Source of the DNA: Pullulanibacillus pueri
GTDB lineage: Bacteria > Bacillota > Bacilli > Bacillales > Sporolactobacillaceae
Reading direction: 5' to 3'
Assembly: GCF_014639255.1 (NCBI RefSeq)
Contig: NZ_BMFV01000019.1
Span: 18,876 to 82,875 of the forward strand
DNA length: 64,000 nt
In this document: piece by piece, positions 23,670 to 33,115 of the stretch
Layout of the letters: each line of letters starts with the position of its first letter
Position numbering within the stretch: position 1 is the stretch's first letter
Notes under the pieces: model-generated
The model's database searches: none
Seen by the model: the letters and a program-made list of their open reading frames with translations, nothing else
What the model was told of the DNA's origin: nothing
Position numbers and translations under genes: made by a program

Positions 23670-24716
23670 ATGAGAAATACTAAACAAATTTTACAAGTCG
23701 CCGCTACTTACATTGGGACGGTTGTTGGAGCTGGATTTGCAACAGGTAAAGAAATTGTTGAATTTTTTATCTCATCTGGGATTTTGGGACTGCTTGGGAT
23801 TCTTTTAACCGGAATCTGCTTTATTTGGATTGGAACAAAAATAATGACGCTCGCACATAGGGCAAGATTCCGTTCCTATGAACAATTCAATCACTATTTA
23901 TTTGGACAGAGGGTCGGTTCCCTGGTTAACCTCTTATTCCTTATTATATTATTTGGAAGTACCTCAGTGATGATCTCTGGCACGGGGTCCTTATTTTATG
24001 AACAGATGGGCATCCCTGCGATATGGGGGACTCTCCTCATTGTCGGTTTATGTTTTTTCGTCATGTTAAAAGGGCTAAAAGGGATTCTTACAGTGAATTC
24101 TTTGGTTGTTCCTATTATGATTCTCTTTACACTACTCATGGCCTTCTTCACTTTAAGTCATGGGGCTATCCTCAACAGGGTCCAACCATCGGGACTTTTA
24201 GTTCACTCAAGCTGGTTAATGAACGCTTTTATTTATATCTCCTATAACCTGACAATGTCGGAAGTGATTTTGGTGCCGTTGGGCGGAGAAATGGAAAATG
24301 AAAAGATTGTCAAGTGGGGAGGCTTTTGGGGAGGGCTTGGATTAACCGTTATCTTACTGGCCTCATTTTTAGTTCTTTACGCGCTTCCAAACGTTCAGCA
24401 ATATAATATCCCTATGGCTGAGTCAGTAAGATCCCTCGGTGTCTTTATTCATTTTCTCTACGTTTTCGTCGTATTTGGAGAGATTTTCTCAACAGTGATT
24501 GGCAATGTTTTCGGTCTGAGTCGCCAAATCCATGACCGGCTGCATTTTCCTGAATATCTATGTGTACTCATGATTTTGTTTGTGTGTATTCTTATAAGTC
24601 AAATTGACTTTGGTATCCTTTTGCCACTATTCTATAGATTCTTTGGCGGGATCAGCCTCTTCATATTTATTTTTATCGTCTTTTATCCTTTGTCCCGTCT
24701 TAATATTAAAAAATAG
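23670..24716 (+). CDS. ykvI: YkvI-family membrane transporter-like protein
   Basis: The product is a 348-residue protein with about ten membrane segments. The first half begins QILQVAATYIGTVVGAGFATGKEIVEFF, the LeuT/APC-like unwound first helix (GAGFATG) typical of YkvI and branched-chain amino acid/spore-germination-type carriers. ISYNLTMSEVILVPLGGE in the middle is also characteristic of YkvI. AAAGGAG precedes the ATG. Substrate unknown. Two hairpins follow the stop. Confidence 0.8.
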   Translation: MRNTKQILQVAATYIGTVVGAGFATGKEIVEFFISSGILGLLGILLTGICFIWIGTKIMTLAHRARFRSYEQFNHYLFGQRVGSLVNLLFLIILFGSTSVMISGTGSLFYEQMGIPAIWGTLLIVGLCFFVMLKGLKGILTVNSLVVPIMILFTLLMAFFTLSHGAILNRVQPSGLLVHSSWLMNAFIYISYNLTMSEVILVPLGGEMENEKIVKWGGFWGGLGLTVILLASFLVLYALPNVQQYNIPMAESVRSLGVFIHFLYVFVVFGEIFSTVIGNVFGLSRQIHDRLHFPEYLCVLMILFVCILISQIDFGILLPLFYRFFGGISLFIFIFIVFYPLSRLNIKK

Positions 24717-24765
24717 CAATCTCTTAACAGATGAGATTGCGATACCCGCCTTTAGGCGGGCCTAT
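24716..24765 (+). terminator. Double hairpin after ykvI
   Basis: GCAATCTC/GAGATTGC begins within the stop codon and CCCGCC-TTTA-GGCGGG follows. The U-tracts are weak, so termination is likely but not classical. Confidence 0.5.
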
Positions 24766-24797
24766 ACATACATCGAGTAAAAGTTAAACTGTTTTGT

Positions 24798-25688
24798 TTA
24801 ACCCATTTTTGATGTTCCCGCTTCCTCTTGCCCGATTCTGACTCGATTCCTTTTTATCGAGATAACAATGGCAATGACCCATACAATAACAAAGCCAAGA
24901 TAAAGAGCAGTGGTTACTCCTGAAGATACCCCAACCGCTTGCAATATCGTCCGCCCGTTAACAAAAATAATGGCACCACCCACAATAATCCCTAGAAGGT
25001 AAGGGGGAAGTATTTTAATAAACCAAGCGGCAATAGGAGCGGCAATTAAACCACTAATCGCAAAGACCGCAACATAGCCCCAATTAATATCCTCTATTCC
25101 TAGAGAGATGAGGAACCCCAACGTTCCTGCTACAGCAACTACAAATTCACTGGTGTCCACTGAACCAATGACTTTTCTCGCTGGAATTCCTTTTTGTGAG
25201 AGGAGAACAGGCGTCGAGATGGGGCCCCATCCTCCGCCACCAACCGCATCAAAGAACCCTGCGACTAACCCTAAGGGCATCAGTTGTTTATTGGAAAATA
25301 TTCTTGACCCTTCCTTTGGATTAAAATTAAAGAAGAATCGGATGACGATATATATCCCCAAAATCAGTAAAAAACCAGAAATATAAGGAGCAATCCGGTC
25401 CCCAGGTAAATGGCTTAAGAAGCAAGCACCCACAAAAGCTCCAATGGCTCCCGGAAGCATCATCCGATAGACAATCCGTTTATTAACATTTCCAAGCCGT
25501 ATATGTGATACTCCGGAGGCAGCGGTTGTTGCAATTTCAGCTAAATGGATAGACGCTGAAGCAATTGCGGGAGCCACCCCAAAAGCTAATAACAAGGTTG
25601 ATGAGGTTAAACCATAAGCCATCCCCAGTGATCCATCGATAAATTGGGCAAAAAAACCTACAATCGCAAAGATCAACAATCTTCTCAT
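24798..25688 (-). CDS. TSUP-family (TauE/SafE) sulfur-compound transporter under a SAM riboswitch
   Basis: The product is a 296-residue TSUP/TauE-SafE permease with about eight segments. Residues 5-30 (IVGFFAQFIDGSLGMAYGLTSSTLL) and the internal repeat LGLVAGFFDAVGGGGWGPISTPVLL carry the two Gly-rich DG/DA.GGGGWGP motifs of the family. TSUP proteins move sulfite, sulfoacetate, taurine-derived or other sulfur anions. GGGAG precedes the ATG by 6. It lies 32 bp after an FbpA-like gene, and the pair is preceded by a SAM-I riboswitch and terminator, so expression should rise when SAM is low. This supports a sulfur-acquisition role. Confidence 0.88.
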   Translation of the reverse strand: MRRLLIFAIVGFFAQFIDGSLGMAYGLTSSTLLLAFGVAPAIASASIHLAEIATTAASGVSHIRLGNVNKRIVYRMMLPGAIGAFVGACFLSHLPGDRIAPYISGFLLILGIYIVIRFFFNFNPKEGSRIFSNKQLMPLGLVAGFFDAVGGGGWGPISTPVLLSQKGIPARKVIGSVDTSEFVVAVAGTLGFLISLGIEDINWGYVAVFAISGLIAAPIAAWFIKILPPYLLGIIVGGAIIFVNGRTILQAVGVSSGVTTALYLGFVIVWVIAIVISIKRNRVRIGQEEAGTSKMG

Positions 25689-25720
25689 GATAAACTCCCT
25701 TTGTCTTTTTATTTGGTGTT

Positions 25721-25963
25721 TCAGTCATATTGGGTTACAGTACTTTTTTTGGCACTCTCTTTGTGACTATGGGTCCATTGAATAGATCCCATTCCTCCAT
25801 GCGGATGTGAAGCGTTCAATAGATGATCGTATTCTTTCTCTAATTGTGATAAAGATAATTCAAATAGGTGCTTATGCTGGACCTTATAAACGTCAAAGGT
25901 GATCAGTTTATTGATTAATTCTTCTCTTCTTTTTTCAACGGCTTCCCGAAGTAAATGACTCAC
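25721..25963 (-). CDS. FbpA-like small protein, first gene of the SAM-riboswitch operon
   Basis: The product is 80 residues. The N-terminal 50 (MSHLLREAVEKRREELINKL, then LFELSLSQLEKEYDHLL) match the FbpA (Fur-regulated basic protein A) family and the paralogue at 13596-13766. The C-terminal 30 are a His/Ser-rich extension (HPHGGMGSIQWTHSHKES) absent from that copy. The start is a GTG ten bases after AGGAGG. It sits between a SAM riboswitch and a TSUP transporter, so the FbpA fold here is tied to sulfur rather than to an obvious Fur signal. The molecular function is not known. Confidence 0.75.
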   Translation of the reverse strand: MSHLLREAVEKRREELINKLITFDVYKVQHKHLFELSLSQLEKEYDHLLNASHPHGGMGSIQWTHSHKESAKKSTVTQYD

Positions 25964-25980
25964 AATACATACGCCTCCTC

Positions 25981-26020
25981 AAAAATAATAATTACCCACT
26001 TACATAGATAGGAAGTGGGC
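25981..26020 (-). terminator. Intrinsic terminator of the SAM riboswitch
   Basis: On the minus strand CCCACTT/AAGTGGG with an 11-base loop is followed by an A/T-rich run ending in TTTTT, just before the FbpA-like start. Confidence 0.75.
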
Positions 26021-26042
26021 TGACGAATGTAACGACACCTCC

Positions 26043-26144
26043 TCTTATCTTCCAAGTCTTTGACTTGCTGGATTTGGCACCGTTTGGTCACGCCAAGGTT
26101 GCCGAGGATTCATAGGGCCAGTCCCTCCGCCTCTCTACATAAGA
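26043..26144 (-). promoter_or_regulatory. SAM-I (S-box) riboswitch
   Basis: The minus strand shows the S-box blocks in order: TCTTATG-TAGAGAGGCGGAGGGA, CTGGCCC-TATGAATCC, CGGCAACC, GGTGCCAAATCCAGCAAG and the closing AGATAAGA that pairs with the first block (P1). The AGAGAGG.GGAGGGACTGGCCC and CGGCAACC cores are diagnostic. A terminator follows at 25981-26020. The controlled genes are the FbpA-like gene and the TSUP transporter. Confidence 0.95.
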
Positions 26145-26388
26145 AGATAGATCCGATTGACAATTTTGTATTCAATATAATTTTTATTCATATTAAACTC
26201 ATTATTCACATCTGTCAACTTGGTTTTATGAAAAAGTTAAAGCAGATCCATCAAAATCCGTCCTCACTATACAATGATAAACATCCAGATTTTTGCGATA
26301 AATACTTTTTTAAGAAATTCAACAGATGTCCAAGCCATTTTGAAGTGCCCTCATAATATGTATTATCAGAGAAAAAGGTGGTGTTATG

Positions 26389-26487
26389 ATGAGCTATAGT
26401 TCTGGTGGTAATTACGGTTCTAGCTTTGCTTTAATCGTTGTCCTGTTTATCTTGTTAATCATTGTAGGTACCGCCTACGTTTGGTAA
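26389..26487 (+). CDS. YjcZ-family tiny transmembrane sporulation protein, copy 6
   Basis: The product is 32 residues, MSYSSGGNYGSS then [20 protein letters not shown]. Like copy 5 it ends in Trp. AAAGGTGG precedes two adjacent ATGs (26386, 26389); the second has the better spacing. CATAATATG at 26352-26360 resembles a sigma-K -10. A strong terminator follows at 26512, so it is a separate unit 12 kb from copy 5. Confidence 0.88.
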   Translation: MSYSSGGNYGSSFALIVVLFILLIIVGTAYVW

Positions 26488-26511
26488 AAGAATCACTGCA
26501 ACCCATTCTCA

Positions 26512-26542
26512 AAGCGCCTGAATTTCAGGCGCTTATTTTTAT
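26512..26542 (+). terminator. Terminator after YjcZ copy 6
   Basis: Stem AAGCGCCTGA/TCAGGCGCTT followed by ATTTTTAT. Confidence 0.88.
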
Positions 26543-26633
26543 AATCTACATACATATACTAAGCGTCTCCTTTAGATCATGAACCCTTGGCTTGACTCAT
26601 TCATATACTATCCCAAAAAATGGAGTTGTTTTT

Positions 26634-26969
26634 ATGGCTAAATGGATAGATGTATCCACTTCACAGCATCAGCTCAAACTATTCGACGGCAACAAACTTT
26701 TAAAAACGTATCCTATTGCTGTTGGAAAAATGTTATCACCGACACCTTCAGGGACCTACACCATTATTAATAAACAGAATCACCCTGGGGGTGCCTACGG
26801 AGCTTTTTGGATGGGCCTGTCCAAACCCCATTACGGTATTCATGGAACAAATAACCCCGCTTCTATTGGAAAGGACGTCTCACATGGCTGCATTAGAATG
26901 TACAATCAGGATGTTCTTGAACTCTCCGCCAGAGTTCCCGTAGGTAGTCGCGTGAGTATTCATAAATGA
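26634..26969 (+). CDS. L,D-transpeptidase (YkuD domain only)
   Basis: The product is 111 residues and consists of the YkuD domain. [24 protein letters not shown] contains the catalytic HGxxx...SHGCIRM motif with His84, Cys86 and Arg88. It has neither signal peptide nor LysM domain, unlike B. subtilis YkuD (164 aa). That compact form is typical of small spore-associated L,D-transpeptidases. The ATG at 26634 is chosen for TGGAG 8 bases upstream. The enzyme would make meso-DAP (L,D) cross-links in peptidoglycan; how it reaches the wall is not obvious. It is adjacent to a YjcZ gene. Confidence 0.88.
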   Translation: MAKWIDVSTSQHQLKLFDGNKLLKTYPIAVGKMLSPTPSGTYTIINKQNHPGGAYGAFWMGLSKPHYGIHGTNNPASIGKDVSHGCIRMYNQDVLELSARVPVGSRVSIHK

Positions 26970-27523
26970 GGAGGATAACAGTTTCCACATTATATAAAAA
27001 AGAGCACCTCGAGAACAAACGACTAGCATTTTTTTCAAAAGCAGCATTCAACGTGGTTCCTCGGAATGCACGCGAGAAACCACGTTGCTAGATGTTATAC
27101 ATATCTGAGTTCAAGTCGGGGGCATTAAAGCTTTATATATTTTTTATAACCCTTTATTTCACTCCCTTAATTCCTCCTTATACATAACCCATTTAATACC
27201 ATTTCCAAAGAGTAGTCACTGCGGATATTACGCACATACTTTTGAGATATTAATATGTAGGCCAATTTCTTGTACAAGGTATGTGCTGTATATTGAAATA
27301 TTTTAAATTCTATATAAGGAGTCATAGTTTTCACATGGCAATCGCATGTGCTTGTCTCCTTTGATACAACTCTTCCTCTTCTCATTAATACACGTTACGG
27401 TCAGCAATATGTTTTATTACGAAACACGCCATAAAAATTTCAAACATAACAAAAAGAGGCCGTCATAACAAGTGGGTGTAGCCAAGGGGAACTTTATACG
27501 ATGTTAAGGAGTTGACCTTTAAA
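26970..27523. repeat. Gene-free interval with REP-like hairpin, family C copy 1 (27049-27088)
   Basis: AACGTGGTT and AACCACGTT at 27049-27088 bracket CCTCG...CGCGAG, forming a long stem. A nearly identical element sits at 34493-34532 beside tRNA-Val. The rest of the interval is AT-rich and I find no supported gene; a minus-strand frame at 27167-27385 has no convincing start. Confidence 0.6.
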
Positions 27524-28927
27524 ATGAGATTTAATAAGAAAAAAATTAACGTTGTAGATATCCAACAAACAAAGAAAAGTGTATTCGCAACGGGTGTAGG
27601 CAACGCCATGGAATGGTTTGACTTTGGCCTATATTCTTATTTAGCCGTTATTATTAGTCAAAACTTTTTTAGTGCTGTTGACAATGATGAGCTAAAATTA
27701 ATGTTCACATTTGCAACCTTTGCTATTGCCTTTTTAATGCGGCCAATTGGTGGGATTATATTTGGTAAGATCGGTGATAAGCTAGGAAGAAAAATCGTTT
27801 TAACCATCACGATTATTTTAATGGCCTTTTCAACATTACTTATAGGCTTATTACCTACATATAATCAAATTGGGATTTGGGCACCTATACTCCTATTAGT
27901 CGCTAGAATTGTTCAAGGGTTTTCAACCGGTGGAGAATATGCAGGCGCAATGGTTTACATTGCAGAATCTTCTCCAGACAATAAACGTAATTTGCTCGGA
28001 AGTGGATTAGAAATAGGGACGCTTGTCGGTTATATCATAGCGTCATTACTCGCTAGCCTCCTCTTTATTGTATTATCTGATCAGCAGATGACCTCATGGG
28101 GGTGGCGAATACCTTTTCTACTCGGATTACCTTTGGGGCTTATTGGATTTTACTTAAGAAGGAATTTAGAGGAGACACCGATATTTGAAAATGAGCTTTC
28201 GGAAGAGGACGAACAAGAAGAAGGCTTCCTTTCCATATTAAAACACCATAAAAGGGATGTTTTTGTTTGTTTTGTAGCCGTTGCCTTCTTTAATATTACA
28301 AACTACATGTTATTATCCTACATGCCCTCTTATTTAGATGAGATCATTGGATTATCGAGTACCGTCGGCACCGTACTCATTACAATTATAATGATTATTA
28401 TGGTACCACTCGCTCTCATGTTTGGAAAGCTGAGTGATATTATTGGAAACAAGACGATTTTCTTAATAGGTTTAGGAGGATTAACGCTCTTATCCGCCGT
28501 TGCCTTTTATTTAATAAACTTGAATGGTTTAATTTTCGTGTCTTTAGGCATTCTCATTTTAGGTGTGATGCTGTCAACTTATGAAGGAACAATGCCTGGA
28601 ACGTTACCCACAATGTTCTTTACAGATATTCGTTATAGAACATTAGCTGTCACCTTTAATGTCTCGGTTTCGATCTTTGGTGGGACGACCCCATTAGTTT
28701 CAACCTGGTTAGTTCACCAAACCAATAATAACTTAGCCCCTGGGTTCTATTTAACCCTCGTGAGTATCATCGGGTTTTTAGTCATTTTTTTCTTATTCAA
28801 TAGCACTTCAGGAAAATCCTTAAAAGGCTCGCACCCAACCGTTGCAACGAAAACGGAGTATAAAGAAGCCATTGAAAATCCAGAAGATTCCCTGTGGTGG
28901 CAAAGCGAACAAGAACAAAAGGAATAA
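27524..28927 (+). CDS. MFS metabolite:H+ symporter (ProP-like, MHS family)
   Basis: The product is a ~467-residue, 12-segment major facilitator. [24 protein letters not shown] in helix 1 and the loop [13 protein letters not shown] are signatures of the metabolite:H+ symporter group that includes the proline/betaine carrier ProP and citrate, shikimate and ketoglutarate carriers. [25 protein letters not shown] (helix 4) is also MHS-typical. The middle loop is acidic ([11 protein letters not shown]). The ATG at 27524 has AAGGAG 12 bases upstream, rather far; a TTG at 27512 is too close. A compatible-solute role is the best guess. Confidence 0.87.
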   Translation: MRFNKKKINVVDIQQTKKSVFATGVGNAMEWFDFGLYSYLAVIISQNFFSAVDNDELKLMFTFATFAIAFLMRPIGGIIFGKIGDKLGRKIVLTITIILMAFSTLLIGLLPTYNQIGIWAPILLLVARIVQGFSTGGEYAGAMVYIAESSPDNKRNLLGSGLEIGTLVGYIIASLLASLLFIVLSDQQMTSWGWRIPFLLGLPLGLIGFYLRRNLEETPIFENELSEEDEQEEGFLSILKHHKRDVFVCFVAVAFFNITNYMLLSYMPSYLDEIIGLSSTVGTVLITIIMIIMVPLALMFGKLSDIIGNKTIFLIGLGGLTLLSAVAFYLINLNGLIFVSLGILILGVMLSTYEGTMPGTLPTMFFTDIRYRTLAVTFNVSVSIFGGTTPLVSTWLVHQTNNNLAPGFYLTLVSIIGFLVIFFLFNSTSGKSLKGSHPTVATKTEYKEAIENPEDSLWWQSEQEQKE

Positions 28928-28960
28928 AATATATCCAATGAAAAAGCACCTATATTTATC

Positions 28961-28995
28961 CCCGAATGCAGTCCTTGACCATTCGGGTTTTTTAA
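28961..28995 (+). terminator. Terminator after the MFS gene
   Basis: Stem CCCGAATG/CATTCGGG with an 11-base loop followed by TTTTTT. Confidence 0.88.
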
Positions 28996-29095
28996 CGCCT
29001 TGCACCTTTTTAATGCAATAACGATAACATTCAACATATTTAAATAAACTGCGTCTGCTTATGACCATTAAAAATAAGGGACATCATTCCTACTC

Positions 29096-29869
29096 CTACA
29101 TACTATGTTTGATCCCTTTCTTTACAAGATACCAGTTAGCAGGGTAGCTCGTACAAAAACCGAACATCATAGCCACTTGCATCATAAACCAAAACGTCGC
29201 ATCGTTCACGCGAGGAACATCGGTAAACAACACATAGTGTACAATAGCCATCCATCCAAACATCCCTATCTCAAAAGCGATAAGCGACAAAGTATCTGCC
29301 TTAATGGCATTCACTAAATCCTTTCCAGGGCGCGTGTGCGTTTTAAAGCCCATTCCATAATATTGAAAGGCAATGCCAAAGAGATAAGCTAACACAAATT
29401 CTACGGCATAATCTGTGAATAGGTCACTTTCAGCAATCGTTATGCCTAAGAAAAATACAACGGGTGCCCCGATGAGATCCCCGAGTGAACATCCACTACT
29501 ACAATGTGTTGTTGAGATAAATACCCCCTGCCAGAAAGGCCTTTCACTATGGGGGTGATGATAATGGTGATCCATAGCGTGATGATCGTGGGTGTCCGTA
29601 TGTTTCGAACCCTGGTGCATCTCCATTGGTGTGCCCATTTTCCTATGCTCTCTATCCTCATTTTCCATGTCCATCTGTTTTTTTACCCTCCCTAACTTGT
29701 AGTAGGCCCATAGTCCGAAAATAGGGAAATATAACACTGTTAACGGCCAAACAATGTTCATAATTGGCATCATTTTTTGCGGATGCCTTATAACATCAAG
29801 GGTAATGATGAATCCTTGTAAAAGCCCTATGATGATTGCTATCCATGAAACAAGTGTTAACCACGGCAT
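29096..29869 (-). CDS. DUF4396 His-rich membrane protein, probably copper-linked
   Basis: The product is a 257-residue membrane protein. Two N-terminal segments are followed by a His-rich cytoplasmic loop (residues ~85-110; TDTHDHHAMDHHYHHPHSE), then THCSSGCSLGDLIGAP at the start of a DUF4396-type domain with four more segments. The His loop and the Cys-x3-Cys motif suggest metal binding. A CsoR-type palindrome lies 27 bp upstream of its ATG (29896-29912), like the box before csoR-copA-copZ 3 kb away, so copper induction is likely. Direct function in copper handling is inferred. Confidence 0.8.
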   Translation of the reverse strand: MPWLTLVSWIAIIIGLLQGFIITLDVIRHPQKMMPIMNIVWPLTVLYFPIFGLWAYYKLGRVKKQMDMENEDREHRKMGTPMEMHQGSKHTDTHDHHAMDHHYHHPHSERPFWQGVFISTTHCSSGCSLGDLIGAPVVFFLGITIAESDLFTDYAVEFVLAYLFGIAFQYYGMGFKTHTRPGKDLVNAIKADTLSLIAFEIGMFGWMAIVHYVLFTDVPRVNDATFWFMMQVAMMFGFCTSYPANWYLVKKGIKHSM

Positions 29870-29895
29870 TGTTCAAAACCTCCTCAAATAGGAGG

Positions 29896-29912
29896 ATACC
29901 CTTATGGGGTAT
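29896..29912. promoter_or_regulatory. CsoR-type operator upstream of the DUF4396 gene
   Basis: ATACCC-TTAT-GGGGTAT matches the GC-cored, TAC/GTA-flanked inverted repeat recognised by copper-sensing CsoR and resembles the box at 33091-33107. Confidence 0.65.
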
Positions 29913-30060
29913 GATTAAAACGTAAGGATAGAAAGCATGTCTCCATAGATGGACCTTTTTCCTCCTTCAATAAATGCTAAAAGACATCGTCTGCAATCTA
30001 ATGAAGTGGAGGTCAAAAACTGTCTTTTCTGATACAATCAGAGCTTTATACTCAAATTAG

Positions 30061-30087
30061 AAAAAAGCCCCACTCAATTTGAGTGGG
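30061..30087 (-). terminator. Terminator after copZ
   Basis: On the minus strand CCCACTCA/TGAGTGGG is followed by GCTTTTTT. Confidence 0.85.
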
Positions 30088-30098
30088 ACGGAGTAAGC

Positions 30099-30302
30099 TT
30101 AAACAACATCATATCCTTGATCTTCAATTGCTTCTTTCATTTGTTCTACAGTCACTTTCTCTTTATCAAAGCTGACATCTACTTTACCCGTTTCAAGATG
30201 AACAGCCACGTCGTTAACCCCAACCTCATTCAGAGCCTTTGTTACAGCTTGAACGCAGTGTCCGCAAGTCATGCCTTGAACGTCTAGAGTCACATTTTCC
30301 AT
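30099..30302 (-). CDS. copZ: Copper chaperone CopZ
   Basis: The product is a 67-residue single HMA domain. VQGMTCGHCVQAV holds the Cu(I)-binding MxCxxC (Cys13, Cys16), and Tyr64 in DQGYDVV is the usual residue near the site. It delivers Cu(I) to the ATPase CopA. It lies 31 bp after copA and ends the csoR-copA-copZ operon. Confidence 0.95.
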   Translation of the reverse strand: MENVTLDVQGMTCGHCVQAVTKALNEVGVNDVAVHLETGKVDVSFDKEKVTVEQMKEAIEDQGYDVV

Positions 30303-30333
30303 GTTGAATGTCCCCTTTTTGATTAGAGTTTAA

Positions 30334-32730
30334 TTATATTTTTACCCGTTTTAATCTTAATGCGTTTGTGACGACTGAAACTGAACTGAAAGCCATTGCT
30401 GCCCCAGCCACCCATGGGGCGAGAAGCCCAATAGCCGCGATCGGTACACCAATGGAATTATAGAATAGTGCCCAAAATAAATTTTGACGAATATTCTTCA
30501 TCGTTGCTCGGCTAAGCGCAATAGCCTTTGGAATGTGGGCCAAATTTCCACCAACTAATGTGATGTCCGCCGCTTCAATTGCGACGTCAGTACCGGTCCC
30601 GATCGCCATACCAATATCTGCTGCTGCTAAGGCAGGCGCATCATTGATACCATCCCCAACCATAGCTACTTTTTTCCCTTGTTTTTGCAGCTCACGGACT
30701 TTCTCAGCTTTATGTTCAGGAAGAACCTCAGCAAACACCTGCTCAATCCCTGCTTGCTGAGCAATAGCCATGGCGGTTCGCTTATTGTCCCCAGTGATCA
30801 TGTAGACCTCTAAGCCTAATGATTTGAGTTCTTGAATAGCAGAGACTGATGATGCTTTGAGCGTATCAGCAACCGCAATGACGCCTTGGAGTGCTCCATC
30901 AGCCGCAATGAACATCGCTGTTTTGCCGTCAGACTCTAGGGTAGCCATTTCAGTTTCATGTTCTTCATAAAGAATATCATGATCTTTCATGAATTTTCTC
31001 GTTCCGATAAGTACGGTCTTTCCATCAATAACCGTTTGAATACCATGACCAGGTATCGCTTCAAAATTCGTTGCCGACAACGCCTTAATACTATGATCAT
31101 AACCGTACGCCACAATGGCTTGAGCGAGAGGATGCTCAGAGGCTTTTTCAGCAGCTACAACCATCGATAAGAGTTGCGCTTTGTCACCATTAAACACAAT
31201 GAAATCAGTCACTTCAGGCTTCCCTTTTGTCACCGTCCCTGTTTTATCAAGGAGAATCGCATCGAGCTTATGCGTCGTCTCTAAATACTCACCTCCCTTA
31301 AAGAGTAAACCCTTCTCAGCCCCTTTCCCCGTACCGACCATAATTGAAGTGGGAGTGGCCAATCCTAATGCACACGGACAGGCAATAACTAAAACGGCAA
31401 TAGCGGGTCTGAGCGCTCCTGGTACATTGCCAGGGTCAATGAAAGCCACCCAAATTATGAAGGTTAAAACAGCGATACCGACAACAATCGGAACGAAAAT
31501 TCCCGAGATCACATCAGCTAATCGTTGAATAGGTGCCTTTGAACCTTGAGCCTCTTTTACAATCCTTACAATCCCGGCTAAGGCCGTATCTTTTCCGACT
31601 TTTTCAGCTTTCATCTTTAATGTGCCATTCTTATTGAGTGTTGACCCTATCACATGATCGTCTATCGATTTTTCCACTGGTAGAGATTCCCCGGTGATCA
31701 TGGCTTCATCAACGGAAGATTTACCGTCAATCACAATACCATCTACGGGTATTTTTTCACCCGGCTTGACAACTAAAAGATCGTTCACTTGTACCTGATC
31801 AATAGGAATGCTTTCTTCCTTACCGTCACGAACAATAGTGGCTTCTTTCGCCTGTAAATCCAGCAAACTTTTGATGGCCGCTGTGGTACGCCCTTTTGAC
31901 CTCGCTTCAAATAACTTCCCCAGCAAAATCAGCGTAATCAAAACTGCACTTGTTTCAAAATACAAATCGGCGTGATATGAAGGTTCAATGATCGAACGGA
32001 TGACACCATAGATACTGTATAAATAAGCCGCTGATGTCCCCAAGACAACGAGAACATCCATGTTGGCACTTTTATTTTGTAAGGCCCGGAAAGCCCCGTA
32101 ATAAAAAGGCCCACCGATATAAAACTGGATAATACCCGCTAAAATAAGCTGTGTCCAAGGATGACTTAAGAACATCGGCATCGGTAAGCCGGTAAATTCA
32201 GCGATCATCATATAAACAAAAGGCAAGGTAAGCAGCGCGGAAATGACAAATTTAATCAGCTTGCTCCGATATTCCTTTTCCTTGTAATCCACAGGATCTT
32301 CAGTATCAGTTTTTGGGATCGCCTCATACCCCAATTTTTTGACTCTTGCCACCATATCATCAAGAGTGATAGCACCGGTTTGATACAATACGGTCGCTGA
32401 CTCCGTGGTCAAATTAACCGTCGCTTGATCAATCCCCTCCATTTTAGTGAGAACCTTTTCTATTCTGTTCGCGCAGGCGGCACACGTCATTCCCCTGATA
32501 TCGAAATCCACCTTCTCTTCTCGGACCCCATAGCCTAGTTTTTCAATTTGACCAACAATATCGCGAGTTTGCGTGGTATCAGAATTTATTTTAACTTTGG
32601 CATTCTCTAACGCGAGATTCACATTTGCTTCAACGCCCTCCATTTTATTGAGGACCTTTTCTATTCGATTTGCGCAAGCAGCACACGTCATCCCTGTGAT
32701 ATCAAGGGATAATTCTTTGGTGCTAGACAT
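30334..32730 (-). CDS. copA: Copper-exporting P1B-type ATPase CopA
   Basis: The product is a 798-residue Cu(I) efflux ATPase. Two N-terminal HMA domains carry GMTCAAC (Cys16/19 and Cys83/86). The transport domain has the TGE actuator loop ([10 protein letters not shown]), the membrane copper site [10 protein letters not shown], the phosphorylation site [18 protein letters not shown] and the hinge [10 protein letters not shown]. The tail has [11 protein letters not shown] and the [15 protein letters not shown] helix, which completes the Cu(I) site. Length and layout match B. subtilis CopA (~800 aa). It lies 19 bp after csoR. Confidence 0.96.
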   Translation of the reverse strand: MSSTKELSLDITGMTCAACANRIEKVLNKMEGVEANVNLALENAKVKINSDTTQTRDIVGQIEKLGYGVREEKVDFDIRGMTCAACANRIEKVLTKMEGIDQATVNLTTESATVLYQTGAITLDDMVARVKKLGYEAIPKTDTEDPVDYKEKEYRSKLIKFVISALLTLPFVYMMIAEFTGLPMPMFLSHPWTQLILAGIIQFYIGGPFYYGAFRALQNKSANMDVLVVLGTSAAYLYSIYGVIRSIIEPSYHADLYFETSAVLITLILLGKLFEARSKGRTTAAIKSLLDLQAKEATIVRDGKEESIPIDQVQVNDLLVVKPGEKIPVDGIVIDGKSSVDEAMITGESLPVEKSIDDHVIGSTLNKNGTLKMKAEKVGKDTALAGIVRIVKEAQGSKAPIQRLADVISGIFVPIVVGIAVLTFIIWVAFIDPGNVPGALRPAIAVLVIACPCALGLATPTSIMVGTGKGAEKGLLFKGGEYLETTHKLDAILLDKTGTVTKGKPEVTDFIVFNGDKAQLLSMVVAAEKASEHPLAQAIVAYGYDHSIKALSATNFEAIPGHGIQTVIDGKTVLIGTRKFMKDHDILYEEHETEMATLESDGKTAMFIAADGALQGVIAVADTLKASSVSAIQELKSLGLEVYMITGDNKRTAMAIAQQAGIEQVFAEVLPEHKAEKVRELQKQGKKVAMVGDGINDAPALAAADIGMAIGTGTDVAIEAADITLVGGNLAHIPKAIALSRATMKNIRQNLFWALFYNSIGVPIAAIGLLAPWVAGAAMAFSSVSVVTNALRLKRVKI

Positions 32731-32749
32731 CTCTATTTCACCCCTCTAA

Positions 32750-33064
32750 TTATTTAGAGATTTGCTGTATGACCCGCATGAGTTCTTCAATGTACTCATC
32801 ACCATCGCCATTTTTAATCGCATGGCTGACACACATTTTAGTATGTCTTTCCATCAATCCTAATCCCACTTTCTTCAAAGCGGCTTGGACTGCGGACAAT
32901 TGAACTAAAATGTCCAGGCAATAGCGATCATCTTCAACCATCTTTTGCAAGCCTCTTATTTGCCCCTCAACTCGTTTTAAGCGATTAATCATGGCTTGTT
33001 TTTCTTTTTCAGATCTAGGCAGTAACGGATGTTTCTCAGGTTGCATGCTCTTTTCCTTTTCCAT
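32750..33064 (-). CDS. csoR: Copper-sensing repressor CsoR
   Basis: The product is a 104-residue all-helical repressor. The Cu(I) ligands are Cys49 (DDRYCLDIL), His74 and Cys78 (MERHTKMCVSHAI). NRLKRVEGQIRGLQKMVEDDRYC is the family signature. The ATG at 33064 is set by GAGGTG 5 bases upstream; a longer frame to 33115 crosses the promoter. It heads the copper operon and its operator (33091-33107) lies inside its own promoter. All three ligands argue for copper rather than CstR-type persulfide sensing. Confidence 0.94.
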   Translation of the reverse strand: MEKEKSMQPEKHPLLPRSEKEKQAMINRLKRVEGQIRGLQKMVEDDRYCLDILVQLSAVQAALKKVGLGLMERHTKMCVSHAIKNGDGDEYIEELMRVIQQISK

Positions 33065-33087
33065 ATGCTCACCTCTTTTATAAAAAT

Positions 33088-33115
33088 AGTATACCCCTGT
33101 ATGGTATTTTATCAA
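33088..33115 (-). promoter_or_regulatory. csoR promoter with internal CsoR operator
   Basis: On the minus strand TTGATA (33115-33110), a 16-bp spacer and TATACT (33093-33088). The CsoR-type box ATACCCCTGTATGGTAT (33091-33107) fills the spacer, the usual arrangement for copper-relieved repression. Confidence 0.75.

Noticed and set aside
27167..27385. Minus-strand frame of 72 codons before the MFS gene
   Set aside because: Starts at a weak site and the best ribosome site inside it gives only a 14-codon frame.
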